Positions 1 to 9,489 of a stretch of 64,000 nt of DNA are shown piece after piece. Position 1 is the stretch's first letter. Each line of letters opens with the position of its first letter. A program made the translations under genes and the position numbers. Under the pieces are notes generated by a model. The model made no database searches. It saw only the letters and a program-made list of their open reading frames with translations, and had not been told where the DNA came from. The stretch comes from Thalassoglobus sp. JC818 (GTDB taxonomy: Bacteria > Planctomycetota > Planctomycetia > Planctomycetales > Planctomycetaceae): contig NZ_JBFEFI010000006.1 in assembly GCF_040717535.1 (NCBI RefSeq), positions 62,001 through 126,000 on the forward strand. Reading direction: 5' to 3'.

Positions 1-1
1 G

Positions 2-967
2 CAGATTCTGGAGCTTGCTGAGCAGAATCAAATTCCCATGTGCGCAACATTGCTCGGCAAGTCAGTCATCAGCGAGCGACACCCGCTGTATCTCGGCGTT
101 TACGAAGGAGCGATGGGGCGCCGCGAGGTGACGGAATATGTTGAGAACAGCGACTGTCTCATCATGCTCGGCGCCTTCATGACGGACATCAATCTCGGAA
201 TTTATACTGCCAAGCTCGATGCCCAAAACTGCATTTCTGCCACGACCGAACAGCTTCGAATCGGTCATCACCACTTTCACGATGTCCTGTTTGAAGACTT
301 CGTGAACACTCTTCAAGAGGCCCCGATCCGGCCGGACGCAGAAGCAATTGAAATTCCGAAACGGCAGGTTCTCAAGAAGAGTAAATCGACGGATGCCGAC
401 GCTGTCACGATTCAAAGTCTGTTCGGGCATATCGATCAGATTCTGGATGACAACATGGTCGTCATCGCAGACGTGGGAGACTCTCTGTTCGCGTCATCTG
501 ATCTAACAATTCACAAGCACACAGAATACTTGAGCCCAGCGTACTATACGTCGATGGGATTTGCGGTCCCGGCTGCTTTGGGAGTGCAAACCGCTGACAA
601 AAACTTGCGGCCAATTGTTCTGGTCGGCGATGGTGCCTTCCAGATGACGTGCATGGAATTGAGTTCGATCGTGCGAAATCACTTCAACCCGATTGTTGTC
701 GTGCTCAACAATAAGGGTTACACAACCGAACGTTTCCTGCAGGAAGGTCCATTCAACGACATACTTAACTGGAATTATCATCGTATTCCCGATCTCTTCG
801 GGGCTGGTTGGGGATTCGAAGTGAGAACGCTCGGAGAATTGAAGCAGTCGATGGCAGCTGCCCTCGCTCACAAAGATGCGTTCAGTTTGCTGAATGTGCA
901 TCTTGAGCCGAACGATATCAGCCCTGCCCTGGAGCGACTCGCAGAAAAAATGAGCCAGACACTCTGA
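2..967 (+). CDS. Thiamine-diphosphate-dependent decarboxylase (pyruvate/indolepyruvate decarboxylase family), C-terminal part
   Basis: The reading frame is open from the first bases of the window, so the 5' end lies outside; about 320 residues are visible. The C-terminal half carries the thiamine-diphosphate binding signature GDGAFQMT (near base 625) followed about 25 residues later by NNKGYT. The earlier part has the middle-domain pattern [14 protein letters not shown] typical of pyruvate/indolepyruvate decarboxylases. The family decarboxylates 2-oxo acids non-oxidatively to aldehydes in the cytoplasm. The substrate cannot be told from this fragment, and acetolactate-synthase-like enzymes are a less likely alternative. 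It stands alone: the next gene starts 152 bp downstream and is unrelated. Confidence 0.85.
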   Translation, partial: QILELAEQNQIPMCATLLGKSVISERHPLYLGVYEGAMGRREVTEYVENSDCLIMLGAFMTDINLGIYTAKLDAQNCISATTEQLRIGHHHFHDVLFEDFVNTLQEAPIRPDAEAIEIPKRQVLKKSKSTDADAVTIQSLFGHIDQILDDNMVVIADVGDSLFASSDLTIHKHTEYLSPAYYTSMGFAVPAALGVQTADKNLRPIVLVGDGAFQMTCMELSSIVRNHFNPIVVVLNNKGYTTERFLQEGPFNDILNWNYHRIPDLFGAGWGFEVRTLGELKQSMAAALAHKDAFSLLNVHLEPNDISPALERLAEKMSQTL

Positions 968-1119
968 TCGGATCCATATTGTCTGAAGATCATCAGGCTG
1001 TCATTTTGAGTCGATGGATGCCTGCGAAAACACTATGATTTCCGCACTTCCATGACGCTCTCAGCGTACCTTCCAATCTTGAATACAAAAGCCTTCCTGA
1101 AAGGGAGCTTTTTCGAGTC

Positions 1120-3063
1120 ATGCCATCAGACCTTCCGTCATTCCCGGTTTCCATTGCCTGTCCCAACTGCGCCCGGAAACTGAAAGTCGAGAAACCGGAA
1201 CTCCTCGGAAAAAAAGTCAAATGTCCGAAGTGCCAGACTCCCTTCGTCCTCAAGCTTCCGCCACCTGTGGAGGAAGTCGTCGAGCTTGAACTCGTCGATG
1301 ACGATCCACCCGTCGGAACCTCTCCTCAGTGGATTCCTGACAATGAATCCTCGGCAGCATCGAGTGCTCCGAGTTCGTTCCCTGATTTTTCTGCACCACC
1401 AGAAACTCCAAAGCCCGCGAGTTCCCCGTCGCTGATTGTTCCGACAGAAGACTCAGCCACGAGTTCGCTTGAGCGACTCAAACGTCGTCGCAAAAAGGGG
1501 CGAGGTGGGTTGATTGTTACTGCTGTTTTTCTTCTGGCTGCAGTTGGTGTCGTCGGTTACCTGGCCACAATCGCTCAGAAAAAACCGGCGCCCATTGCAA
1601 ATTCAGGGGCGCCTCAGAACTCTCCTGGTACAGAATCCGTCTCCGCCGATGAGCCCTACAGTCGAGCGATGCTGGAGAATCGACCTCAAATCGTCGAAGA
1701 GTTCAGCCCGACCAGTGGTGAACCAATCGAACTCTATTTGATGCCCAGTGGTGTCAACTTTGTGGTTCACTTTCGACCTGCGGACCTCTGGTCTGACTCA
1801 CGCGATGCTCAAATATTGCGTGCAAGTCTGACAGAAAACGTAACCAACTGGCTGGAAACCACTCTGCAGGAGCTGTGTCACCGCTCTCCGTCAGAAATCG
1901 AAGAAGTCGTTCTGGGATACATCATCGGCGCGCGTGGAACGACTCCCGACTTGTGTGCAGTGATTCACCTGAAGTCGCCGGAGAAGATGTCGACTCTTAT
2001 CGACGAATTTAAAGGTGAATACCTCTACGACATTACCGAGCGTCCCGACTTGCGAATCAAAGTCAACGAGACTCAGGGCTCGCTGATCAAAGACGAGCAG
2101 ACTATTGCCATCCTCCCAGCTCATCTCGCTGGCGAACTCGAATACTCGATCGACACTCCGAACCGCGATATCAGCGAAGGTATGGATCACCTGCTGCGGG
2201 AAACTGATCGCGACAAATTGTTCACCGTTGTCGGGAACGTGGCTGACCTTCGTCGGCACACTGATGTCCTGTTCCCGCCCGCCAGCCAGCAGATCATTCA
2301 ACAGTCACTCGATTGGCTGGGAGATGATGTCGAAATGGTGAGTTGGGAAGTCAATCCCTCTCCGTACCTGCACTCTGAACTCATGCTGCGCGTGACGAAT
2401 ACGTCTTCACCCACAAAAGTGAAGGAGCGCCTCCAGCAACAATTCGCCGCCTTGCCTGAGAGGCTGTGGAAAGATGTATGCCTCAAAATGGCTCCCTCGG
2501 AAATGAGGTTCCGGCAGTTCATCGGACGACTGCCAGCGATGGTCGAAGCGGTTCGACAATCGACCGTCACGAATACTGCCACTCGCTATCTGACGATGAC
2601 GACGGTTCTCCCCCAGAAGGCAGCCCCGAATCTCGCACTCGCGACTTTATTCACACTCGACGAAGCTTCCCGTACCGATTTCACTCAAACAGTCGACACA
2701 CAACCGCAAACGGATGAGCCACAAAAGTCCGTGCGAGAACGTTTGAAGAATCCAGTCGATGCGGAATTCAACCGAATGCCGCTCGAGAAAGCGTTCACCT
2801 ACTTGTGTGAAGAAATCGGAGTCGTTCTCGAGGTCGACGGCATCGCTCTGGAAAACGCGGGGTTCACACGAAACATGCCGCAAACTTTCAATCTCGGAAT
2901 CGTGCCTGCGGAACGAGCGATGGCAGAGATCGTGAATACGTATCAGGAGCCGGGGCGAACGATGGCGATTTCCGTCGATGAGTCTCAGAACAAAATCATT
3001 CTCACCACGAAGAAATTCGCTGATCAGCGAGGCTTGGAAATCTACGAATTCAGTGCCAACTGA
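1120..3063 (+). CDS. MJ0042-type zinc-ribbon protein with one membrane segment, function unknown
   Basis: The 647-residue product begins with a zinc-ribbon of the MJ0042 type: Cys14-x2-Cys17 and Cys35-x2-Cys38 (CPNC, CPKC). A Pro/Ser/Glu-rich linker and a basic stretch (KRRRKKGRG) lead to a single membrane segment at about residues 130-152. The remaining about 490 residues would lie outside the cytoplasm and match no family I recognise. An AGGGAG-like ribosome site precedes the ATG at some distance. This architecture (cytoplasmic zinc-ribbon, linker, TM, long extracytoplasmic domain) is common in Planctomycetes and recurs in this window at 49910-51328. The role is unknown. Confidence 0.8.
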   Translation: MPSDLPSFPVSIACPNCARKLKVEKPELLGKKVKCPKCQTPFVLKLPPPVEEVVELELVDDDPPVGTSPQWIPDNESSAASSAPSSFPDFSAPPETPKPASSPSLIVPTEDSATSSLERLKRRRKKGRGGLIVTAVFLLAAVGVVGYLATIAQKKPAPIANSGAPQNSPGTESVSADEPYSRAMLENRPQIVEEFSPTSGEPIELYLMPSGVNFVVHFRPADLWSDSRDAQILRASLTENVTNWLETTLQELCHRSPSEIEEVVLGYIIGARGTTPDLCAVIHLKSPEKMSTLIDEFKGEYLYDITERPDLRIKVNETQGSLIKDEQTIAILPAHLAGELEYSIDTPNRDISEGMDHLLRETDRDKLFTVVGNVADLRRHTDVLFPPASQQIIQQSLDWLGDDVEMVSWEVNPSPYLHSELMLRVTNTSSPTKVKERLQQQFAALPERLWKDVCLKMAPSEMRFRQFIGRLPAMVEAVRQSTVTNTATRYLTMTTVLPQKAAPNLALATLFTLDEASRTDFTQTVDTQPQTDEPQKSVRERLKNPVDAEFNRMPLEKAFTYLCEEIGVVLEVDGIALENAGFTRNMPQTFNLGIVPAERAMAEIVNTYQEPGRTMAISVDESQNKIILTTKKFADQRGLEIYEFSAN

Positions 3064-3111
3064 CCGTCCCTCAGCAGTCGTCAGATAAATCGTCTGTGAC
3101 TGAATCTGAAC

Positions 3112-3663
3112 TCACGAAGAGACGACTTCTTCAGAGACCTGACCATCTTCTTGCTCAGCCCGGGAAAGAACCTTGTCCGGTCGAAGTAGAGAGACCCACC
3201 AAACCCCCAAGCCGGTCAGAAGTAGTGGGAGAATGGGAAAGTCAATCTGCGAGAAGAGTGAGAGAGCAATTCGCCGACCGAAGTAGATTCGGTACGCCGG
3301 TTGGACAAACCTGTACCAGTGAAAGTACTCGTAAACGACAAGTACAAGAATCGCACTGACAGCGACGCAAACAGTTGTCATCCCGGTGATTCGGGTGACC
3401 CGTTTCGAACATTTGGCACAAACAATGACTGCGAAGGGGAGAAGAAAAAGCCCCCACACCAGGTGACAGGAAATAACCGCCGCGATCGGGGCAGAGCATC
3501 CCCACACCCCGCAAAACGTTGTATCCCAGTTCGTTTTTTTATCGCTGATCGAGAGTGCAAAGTACACAGCGAGCCCCCACAGACTCGCCAGCCCGAAGTA
3601 AGCCATCAGACGCGGCCATTGTGCTCGTGTGCTTTGAATTGACATATCTGTTGTGTGCATCAT
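3112..3663 (-). CDS. Hypothetical four-TM membrane protein
   Basis: About 183 residues with four hydrophobic segments: MAYFGLASLWGLAVYFAL, a Cys-containing pair region around FCGVWGCSAPIAAVISCHLVWG, TVCVAVSAILVLVVYEYF, and FPILPLLLTGLGVWWVSLL. The C-terminus is polar and acidic. The first ATG of a doublet at 3663 is chosen because GAAGAT lies about 9 nt upstream; an in-frame GTG at 3678 is possible. Its tail ends 48 bp from the end of the preceding plus-strand gene (convergent). The family was not recognised. CxxxxxC near TM2 and CAKC after it could be a metal or redox site, but that is speculation. Confidence 0.6.
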   Translation of the reverse strand: MMHTTDMSIQSTRAQWPRLMAYFGLASLWGLAVYFALSISDKKTNWDTTFCGVWGCSAPIAAVISCHLVWGLFLLPFAVIVCAKCSKRVTRITGMTTVCVAVSAILVLVVYEYFHWYRFVQPAYRIYFGRRIALSLFSQIDFPILPLLLTGLGVWWVSLLRPDKVLSRAEQEDGQVSEEVVSS

Positions 3664-3771
3664 CAAGTTGATCTTCACAAACTCAAGATCGCGGACGAAA
3701 GCAAATCACGACCAGCGATCAACGCGTGCTTCAATCAAACTCACCGGTCGCGTCGCCTGTCTCGTACATGT

Positions 3772-4875
3772 TTACTGTGCCTCACACTCGCCGTTGGATT
3801 CGAGTACCCGATGGAGAAAACCGGGGGAGACAATTTCCCGCTTTCGGCCACCTTCATCAAGTTCGACTTTCAAGAACTCTGCATCGTAGCCTCGGGATAA
3901 CTTCTCGATCGACTCTCGATCTCTCATCACGCTGAGAGCAGAAGCAAGACTGTCCGCCTCCATCCCGGTTGAGGCAATCACTGTCACCGAAGCGGGGACA
4001 GTAACTCCCAGTCCGGTCTGCGGATTGACGAGATGCGAATATCGTTTCCCGTCGATCTCAAGATACTGATAAGTGTCACCGGAAGTCGCCACTCCGCAGT
4101 TGTTGACCTTCAAAATTCGACGCGTCGCCTGTTCCCCGTCGCTGGCATCTCGCTGTTCGACTTCAACTCTCCAGAACTGACGCCCGGGAGGAGGGTCACC
4201 AGCGACGAGATCGCCACCCGCATCAATCAGAACACGAGTGACCCCGTGTTGCTTCATCGCTTCGAGAGCAACATCAGCTGCGTACCCCTTCGCAATCCCG
4301 CCGAGGTCCAGTTGCATCCTCTCTTTGAGAAGCGTGACTGTTCGTCGTTCTGGATCTAAGTCGAGAGATCGATACCCAACTCTTTGGCGAGCCTCTTCCA
4401 GTCGACCGAAATCCGGAAGTTCTTCTTTCCGCCTCGCCAGACGCCACAATCGCCCGACCGGTCCAATTGTCACATCAAAGGCCCCTTGTGTTTCCCCTGA
4501 AAGTCGCTGGGCAGCGCTCAAAACTTTGAAGAGATCGTTACTTACGGAAACTGGTTCTCCAAGTTGGGCACTTTGGCAAAGCTGCATCAACTCGCTGTCC
4601 GGATCGTAGTCGCTCATGATCCGATCAATTTCGCGAAAACGGTCGAAAGCAGCGGTCGAAGCGACGTTTGCGGCAGCTTGTGTTGGGGCATACAATGTAA
4701 GGGTGACGGGTATCCCCATCCGAATTTGGAGGAACTCGTACCGATCCAGCTGCTCTGCAGTTGTCGTCGCTTGCTCCTGCCCCAAGGCGTCTTGAATGTC
4801 GACACAGGGGGAGCCAAAGAGCAAAACTGTTGCCAGTCCAACCCACCTGATCCAGCAACTTTGATGTTCATCCAT
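3772..4875 (-). CDS. apbE: FAD:protein FMN transferase, ApbE family, exported
   Basis: ApbE enzymes transfer FMN from FAD to a Thr/Ser of an S/T-G-A-T motif in partner proteins such as NqrC, RnfG and NosR-like domains, outside the cytoplasm and with Mg2+. The 367-residue product starts with a signal peptide (hydrophobic WVGLATVLLFGSPC). It keeps the family motifs: DLGGIAKGYAADVA, DAGGDLVAGDPPPG, VATSGDTYQYLEIDGKRYSH, VNPQTG and EADSLASAL. GAGG lies upstream of the ATG. It is divergent from the SUMF1-like gene at 4920 with only 44 bp between the start codons, so the promoters must overlap. A second ApbE lies at 11231, and a candidate substrate lies at the right edge of the window. Confidence 0.92.
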   Translation of the reverse strand: MDEHQSCWIRWVGLATVLLFGSPCVDIQDALGQEQATTTAEQLDRYEFLQIRMGIPVTLTLYAPTQAAANVASTAAFDRFREIDRIMSDYDPDSELMQLCQSAQLGEPVSVSNDLFKVLSAAQRLSGETQGAFDVTIGPVGRLWRLARRKEELPDFGRLEEARQRVGYRSLDLDPERRTVTLLKERMQLDLGGIAKGYAADVALEAMKQHGVTRVLIDAGGDLVAGDPPPGRQFWRVEVEQRDASDGEQATRRILKVNNCGVATSGDTYQYLEIDGKRYSHLVNPQTGLGVTVPASVTVIASTGMEADSLASALSVMRDRESIEKLSRGYDAEFLKVELDEGGRKREIVSPGFLHRVLESNGECEAQ

Positions 4876-4919
4876 CGCAACCTCTTCTTGCTGGACGACT
4901 TTGAATTGAAAGGCCTTTC

Positions 4920-6005
4920 ATGTTGACAGTACGCCTTGACCAGTGCATCTGGCAAGCCGCAGTTGGCGTGATCGTGATGTCGATTGTCATGCCAACCATG
5001 GCTGCCGACCCCGATCCGAACGATCCTTATCTCCGCGATCCCAACAGCGTCGCTTCCGCAGAAGAGGAGATGAAGCCGTACGTCCAAAAGCTGCGTGATA
5101 CGGAAATCTCGTTCGAGATGGTTCCCATCCCCGGTGGCGAATTCCTGATGGGAAGTCCGGAAGGCGAAGAGAATCGCGAGTCGGATGAAGGCCCGCAACA
5201 CAAGGTCAAGGTCGCTCCATTCTGGATGGGCAAACACGAAGTCACTTGGGATGAGTACGACACCTGGCGGCTCAATCTCGACATCCAGCGACGTGAACTC
5301 TTCGGGCGTGAAGCAGACGATGTCGACAAAAAAGCCGACGGAGTGACTCGTCCGACCAAAGAGTACACCGACATGACTTTCGGAATGGGTCACGACGGCT
5401 TCCCAGCCATCTGCATGACCCAACTCGCAGCCAAAATGTACTGTGCATGGCTGACAGAAAGAACCGGTCAATACTATCGGCTCCCCACCGAAGCTGAGTG
5501 GGAATACGCTTGCCGAGCCGGTTCAACGACGGCCTACTCCTTCGGAGACGATCCCGCAGACCTCGATGAATACGGCTGGTACTACGACAACTCCGACGAA
5601 GCCTATCACAAGGTCGGACAGAAAAAGCCGAATGCATGGGGCCTGTACGACATGCACGGCAACGTCGCTGAATGGTGCCTCGATCAGTATCAAGAGGATT
5701 TCTATTCCCAGTTCAACCCGAACTCTGTCGCAGCGAATCCTTACCTTCCACCAAGCAGCCTGTACCCTCGCGTCACACGCGGTGGGTCATGGTTCGATGA
5801 CCCGGAATGGTTGCGAAGCGCGAAACGAATTCCGTCGAGCGAAGACTGGAAGATCCAAGACCCACAGCTTCCTCAAAGTATGTGGTATCACACCGACGCC
5901 GATTTCGTTGGATTCCGTGTGGTCCGACCGTTGACTCCTCCGACTGACGAAGAGATTCAGGAAAAGGTTCTGTACCCGGACATTCCTGATGAGTTGCGAA
6001 AGTAA
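4920..6005 (+). CDS. SUMF1/FGE-fold secreted protein (formylglycine-generating-enzyme-like)
   Basis: 361 residues with a signal peptide ([17 protein letters not shown]). The FGE-sulfatase fold is clear: [68 protein letters not shown] and the terminal GFRVVRP. True formylglycine-generating enzymes need a Cys pair just after the RGGS motif. Here that stretch reads [17 protein letters not shown] with no Cys, so sulfatase activation is unlikely and another role of this fold (binding, or a different modification) is more plausible. A GAAAGG ribosome site precedes the ATG. It is divergent from apbE and followed by a clear terminator. Confidence 0.88.
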   Translation: MLTVRLDQCIWQAAVGVIVMSIVMPTMAADPDPNDPYLRDPNSVASAEEEMKPYVQKLRDTEISFEMVPIPGGEFLMGSPEGEENRESDEGPQHKVKVAPFWMGKHEVTWDEYDTWRLNLDIQRRELFGREADDVDKKADGVTRPTKEYTDMTFGMGHDGFPAICMTQLAAKMYCAWLTERTGQYYRLPTEAEWEYACRAGSTTAYSFGDDPADLDEYGWYYDNSDEAYHKVGQKKPNAWGLYDMHGNVAEWCLDQYQEDFYSQFNPNSVAANPYLPPSSLYPRVTRGGSWFDDPEWLRSAKRIPSSEDWKIQDPQLPQSMWYHTDADFVGFRVVRPLTPPTDEEIQEKVLYPDIPDELRK

Positions 6006-6051
6006 AAGCGAATTGAAAGGTGAGCCCGTCACTTCGATTCAATGACTGACG

Positions 6052-6082
6052 AGCCCGGTTGCATATGTGACCGGGCTTTTTC
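6052..6082 (+). terminator. Rho-independent terminator of the SUMF1-like gene
   Basis: AGCCCGGT (6052-6059) pairs with ACCGGGCT (6070-6077) across a 10-nt loop and is followed by a T run on the plus strand. It lies 46 bp after the stop codon at 6005. Confidence 0.85.
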
Positions 6083-7139
6083 ATTTCAGCCGTGATTGAA
6101 CATCGACGACGCATCGGCGGTGGGCAGACTCCAGACACTTCAACAGAATCTCCGTAACGTGGCGGGCAAAGTGGACGTTGCTAATCGGAGGCTGACATCC
6201 TTCTTGGATGCAATTGATCCAGTGTTGATGACCGCTGATGTCGGGAAACGAAGACAAATCCAACTTCGATTCGATCAACGGGGCGTCTTCATCAACCATT
6301 GAACTTGGACGCAAGTGAAGCAAATCACCCGTGAGACTTGGATTCACCACTTTCGCTTCCGATCCATGGATTGAGAAACCGCAAGTCCTCGCTCCATCGC
6401 ACCAGCCGGTTTCTGCTGTCCCGAGAGCGCCGTTTTCAAACTCCAGAATAGCCGTCGCTGTATCTTCCAGTTGAGTCGGCTTGTGAAGCGTCGCCATCCG
6501 GCAAGTCACCGATTTCACAGACCCCAAAATCGCAACCAGATGGGCAATCGCATATACGCCCATGTCAAAGAGTGCTCCGACCTCAGCATGTTCAGCATCG
6601 AAGAACCACAACTCGTTTTCCGGTTCTTCCTGGAGGATCTGCTGAATTGTTGCGTAGTAGACTTCAGGTCCACCGTGACTGAATCGAGCCGTCGCTGATG
6701 AAACGACTCCCAGATTCCCCTCCTCGACCATTTTTCGAGCAGCTAAAACATGCGGCTTTGAGACGTAAGGAAGCGCAAAGACGATCCGGTCCGACGAATC
6801 CACCGCTTCTACGAACTGATCGGCTTCTTCAAAAGAAGTACTCAGCGGCTTCTGCATGAAGACGTGCTTGCCTTCCGCGAGAGCAGTCAATCCATAGCTC
6901 ACATGGAGCGGATGCGGGAGCGCGATGACGACTGCATCAATACTCTTGTCAGCCAAAATCTCATCGTAGGAGTTGGTCGTGCGCGGAACTTTGAAAAGCT
7001 CACTCAGTCTTTTGAGACGGCTCTCTTTCCGGCCTCCCAGAACCGCAATTTCCACTTCGGCAATTTCTGCCAGTTCGGGGAGATGCAGCTTCGCCGCAAT
7101 GCCACCAGCCCCAATGATGCCGACTCTGATTTTCTCCAT
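6081..7139 (-). CDS. Gfo/Idh/MocA-family NAD(P)-dependent oxidoreductase
   Basis: 352 residues. The N-terminal Rossmann nucleotide-binding motif VGIIGAGGIAAKLHLPEL is followed by VALPHPLHVSYGL and MQKPLSTS, the position of the family EKP motif whose Lys is kept. The C-terminal half fits the family substrate domain. The family oxidises or reduces sugars and sugar derivatives in the cytoplasm; the substrate is unknown. The start is placed at the ATG at 7139 (MEKIRVG), preceded by AGAGAGG; a TTG 33 bp upstream is less likely. It is convergent with the preceding gene and divergent from the gene at 7538. Confidence 0.87.
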   Translation of the reverse strand: MEKIRVGIIGAGGIAAKLHLPELAEIAEVEIAVLGGRKESRLKRLSELFKVPRTTNSYDEILADKSIDAVVIALPHPLHVSYGLTALAEGKHVFMQKPLSTSFEEADQFVEAVDSSDRIVFALPYVSKPHVLAARKMVEEGNLGVVSSATARFSHGGPEVYYATIQQILQEEPENELWFFDAEHAEVGALFDMGVYAIAHLVAILGSVKSVTCRMATLHKPTQLEDTATAILEFENGALGTAETGWCDGARTCGFSIHGSEAKVVNPSLTGDLLHLRPSSMVDEDAPLIESKLDLSSFPDISGHQHWINCIQEGCQPPISNVHFARHVTEILLKCLESAHRRCVVDVQSRLK

Positions 7140-7537
7140 CTCACACGCCTCTCTGCTCAAATTGGGATTCAAATCTCGCCAGATCCAATGACGGAATCTT
7201 CAGAAATCGTTGCAGAACGACAAACACGGGAAGCTGTAACTTGCATGAGAGGTCCCATTTCGAATGGAGTCCTCATTGCTATGTGGACGATAACGATTCG
7301 GGGGATCTTCCGCATTTGCGCGAAGAAATGATTTGTAAGTGGCGGAAGGAATCCGCGTGAGAACAACTTTGAATCGGGTTTCACGTATCTCGAACGAGCA
7401 ACCTCGATAGATCACTGACACAACCCGTGCCTGTAAGTGCCTGCAGGCAAGTGGCTTGTTCTCGTCATACTCACCGGCAGCACCGGTTGATCATTTTCGG
7501 CTCCCGTCGCATACACCAATTGCATGAACTCAGAGCC
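7140..7537. other. Intergenic region between divergent genes
   Basis: 398 bp that should carry promoters for the oxidoreductase (minus) and the secreted protein (plus). It contains a short palindrome GCCTGCAGGC near 7440. I see no convincing gene, RNA or paired -35/-10 boxes. A GTG at 7427 could extend the downstream gene, but the added residues do not look like a signal peptide. Confidence 0.4.
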
Positions 7538-9409
7538 ATGACGCCTCAGCCATCACACCGCCTGAAGTCGATTCGCAAACTCTTTGGCCGGAGTATTCTC
7601 TGTCTGGCCGGAGTCGCTGGCCTTCTTAATGAAGGGACCGCACAGACTCCCGAATCGGCCCCGATCTTTTCGAAGTCAAACAAGTTCCGCATTCCGTTTG
7701 ATTTCGATCCGGCCGAATTGAAAAGACTCGGCGCGAACGAAATTCAACTCTTCGTTTCCGACAATCGTGGAGCCAGTTGGAAGCGGCACGAATCTGTCGA
7801 CCCAGCTGCAAATTCATTCGTCTTTAAAGCTCAGTCAGACGGAGAATACTGGTTCTCAGTCAGAACACTGGCTGCCGGAGGATTGACCTATCCTGCCGGT
7901 CCTCACGTCGCTGGATTGAAAGTCATCGTTGATTCCGCATCGCCTCGATTGAGTGTGGAAGTGGAAGAAACGGCATCCGGGCGAATCGAAATGAAGTGGG
8001 ATGCGCAAGACGATTTTCTCGTTTCCGATTCCTTGAAAATCGATGTCTTCAATGCCCAGTCGAAATCCTGGGAACCGGTGGCGATCAATCGAGATCCCAG
8101 TGGACGCGTTTCGTGGACTGTCGACTCAGCCGGAGTCGTCGAAGTACGCGCCTCGGTTGAAGATCTCGCCGGAAATCATGCGGAATCCTCCGCTCAAACA
8201 ATCGTTGCTGGGCTGGCCCTTCCAAATTCTCCGGGGCGAACTTCCGCCGCTCCCGTCGCAGCGAATCAGCCCTCCGGGAACCCATTCGAGCACCTGAATC
8301 AGCCTCGCCCCGAGACTTCACAGCCGAAGACTCCGGTGAACCTCGCTTCTGATCCGAAAGAGAAAGTCGAGAAGTCTGTCATTCGACCTGCGTCGGAAGC
8401 CAACGAATCTCCAGTCAAACCGGAGACATCTCGTCAATCATCTGCTCCTGTCTGGGCGACGGATTCAACCGCGTCCGAACCAGCCAACCCTGAAGTTCAG
8501 GCTGACACTTCCAATCCATTCCCGGCTGAATCGGAAGCATTGCCAGCGACTGAAGCCGTGAGTCCTGCAACATCGTCGACTTCGATTGAACCGATGATCA
8601 AAGGGGCGAATCAAAAGGCTCCAGTGTCAGCAGTTCGTCCGGTGAAACCTCAGGAGACATTGCCTGAAACTGACGAGCAGAAACTCGTCGTCCCGGAAGC
8701 GACTACACAACCTGAATCGAAGCCGCAAACAAAAATCGTCGAAGAGCGAAACCAACCTGTTCTGCCACCGCGTTCTGAACGCGGACATGTTGTGAACTCC
8801 GCTACCTTCGAAATTGGCTATCAGGTCGATGGAGTTGGTCCGACTGGAGTGAACAGCATTGAACTGTATATCACCGAAGATCGAGGTCAGAAGTGGTATC
8901 ACTATGGAAGTGATGTCGATCGGATTTCCCCCATTAACGTGACCGTTCCGCGTGATGGAGAATACGGATTCTCGTTTCGCGTTCGAAACGGAGCTGGCGT
9001 CTTGAGCACACCTCCGCAACCGGGAGAAGCACCGGAAATTACCGTCTTCGTTGACCGGACTCCTCCACGAATCACTCTGAATCCCGTTCAGTACCTCAGC
9101 CCAGAGAATCTCGATCAGCTGGTCATCAGCTGGAAGATCGAAGAAGTGGAGCTGTCCAAAGCTCCGGTCGTTTTGTCGTACGCAACATTTCCGACAGGTC
9201 CATGGACTCCTATTGCCAAACCTATGGAAGACGTTGAACGATATGTCTGGAGCTTACCGAACCATCTGAACTCCGAATTCTTCATTCGAATCGAAGCTCG
9301 AGATTCGGCCAACAACACAGGTTATGTGCGAACCAGTGAAGCGTTCGTTCGTGACACATCGCAGCCACGAGCACAGGTTACTGGCGTCGAGCCAATTCAA
9401 CAGCAGTAA
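7538..9409 (+). CDS. Secreted protein with two beta-sandwich modules joined by a Pro/Ser/Glu-rich linker
   Basis: About 623 residues from the ATG at 7538, chosen because it gives a normal signal peptide (basic HRLKSIRKLFGR, hydrophobic SILCLAGVAGLL, cleavage near GTAQT). The N- and C-terminal parts share one pattern: IQLFVSDNRGASWKRH...DGEYWFSVRT against IELYITEDRGQKWYHY...DGEYGFSFRV, each followed by V-D-x-x-x-P-R-[LI]. This suggests two copies of an Ig/FN3-like module. Between them lie about 170 residues rich in Pro, Ser, Glu and Thr. It is probably extracellular or surface-bound. The family was not recognised by name. Confidence 0.72.
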   Translation: MTPQPSHRLKSIRKLFGRSILCLAGVAGLLNEGTAQTPESAPIFSKSNKFRIPFDFDPAELKRLGANEIQLFVSDNRGASWKRHESVDPAANSFVFKAQSDGEYWFSVRTLAAGGLTYPAGPHVAGLKVIVDSASPRLSVEVEETASGRIEMKWDAQDDFLVSDSLKIDVFNAQSKSWEPVAINRDPSGRVSWTVDSAGVVEVRASVEDLAGNHAESSAQTIVAGLALPNSPGRTSAAPVAANQPSGNPFEHLNQPRPETSQPKTPVNLASDPKEKVEKSVIRPASEANESPVKPETSRQSSAPVWATDSTASEPANPEVQADTSNPFPAESEALPATEAVSPATSSTSIEPMIKGANQKAPVSAVRPVKPQETLPETDEQKLVVPEATTQPESKPQTKIVEERNQPVLPPRSERGHVVNSATFEIGYQVDGVGPTGVNSIELYITEDRGQKWYHYGSDVDRISPINVTVPRDGEYGFSFRVRNGAGVLSTPPQPGEAPEITVFVDRTPPRITLNPVQYLSPENLDQLVISWKIEEVELSKAPVVLSYATFPTGPWTPIAKPMEDVERYVWSLPNHLNSEFFIRIEARDSANNTGYVRTSEAFVRDTSQPRAQVTGVEPIQQQ

Positions 9410-9489
9410 CTCGTCGAATGATCAGCAAGACGGTCTTTGAATCGCCAAGCTGCTCAGTCTCGCAGCCGCTCCTTAGATTGACGTACTTG

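Noticed and set aside
4614-5471. Open frame of 285 codons on the minus strand across the apbE and SUMF1-like starts
   Set aside because: It overlaps two genes with strong family motifs and itself resembles no protein.
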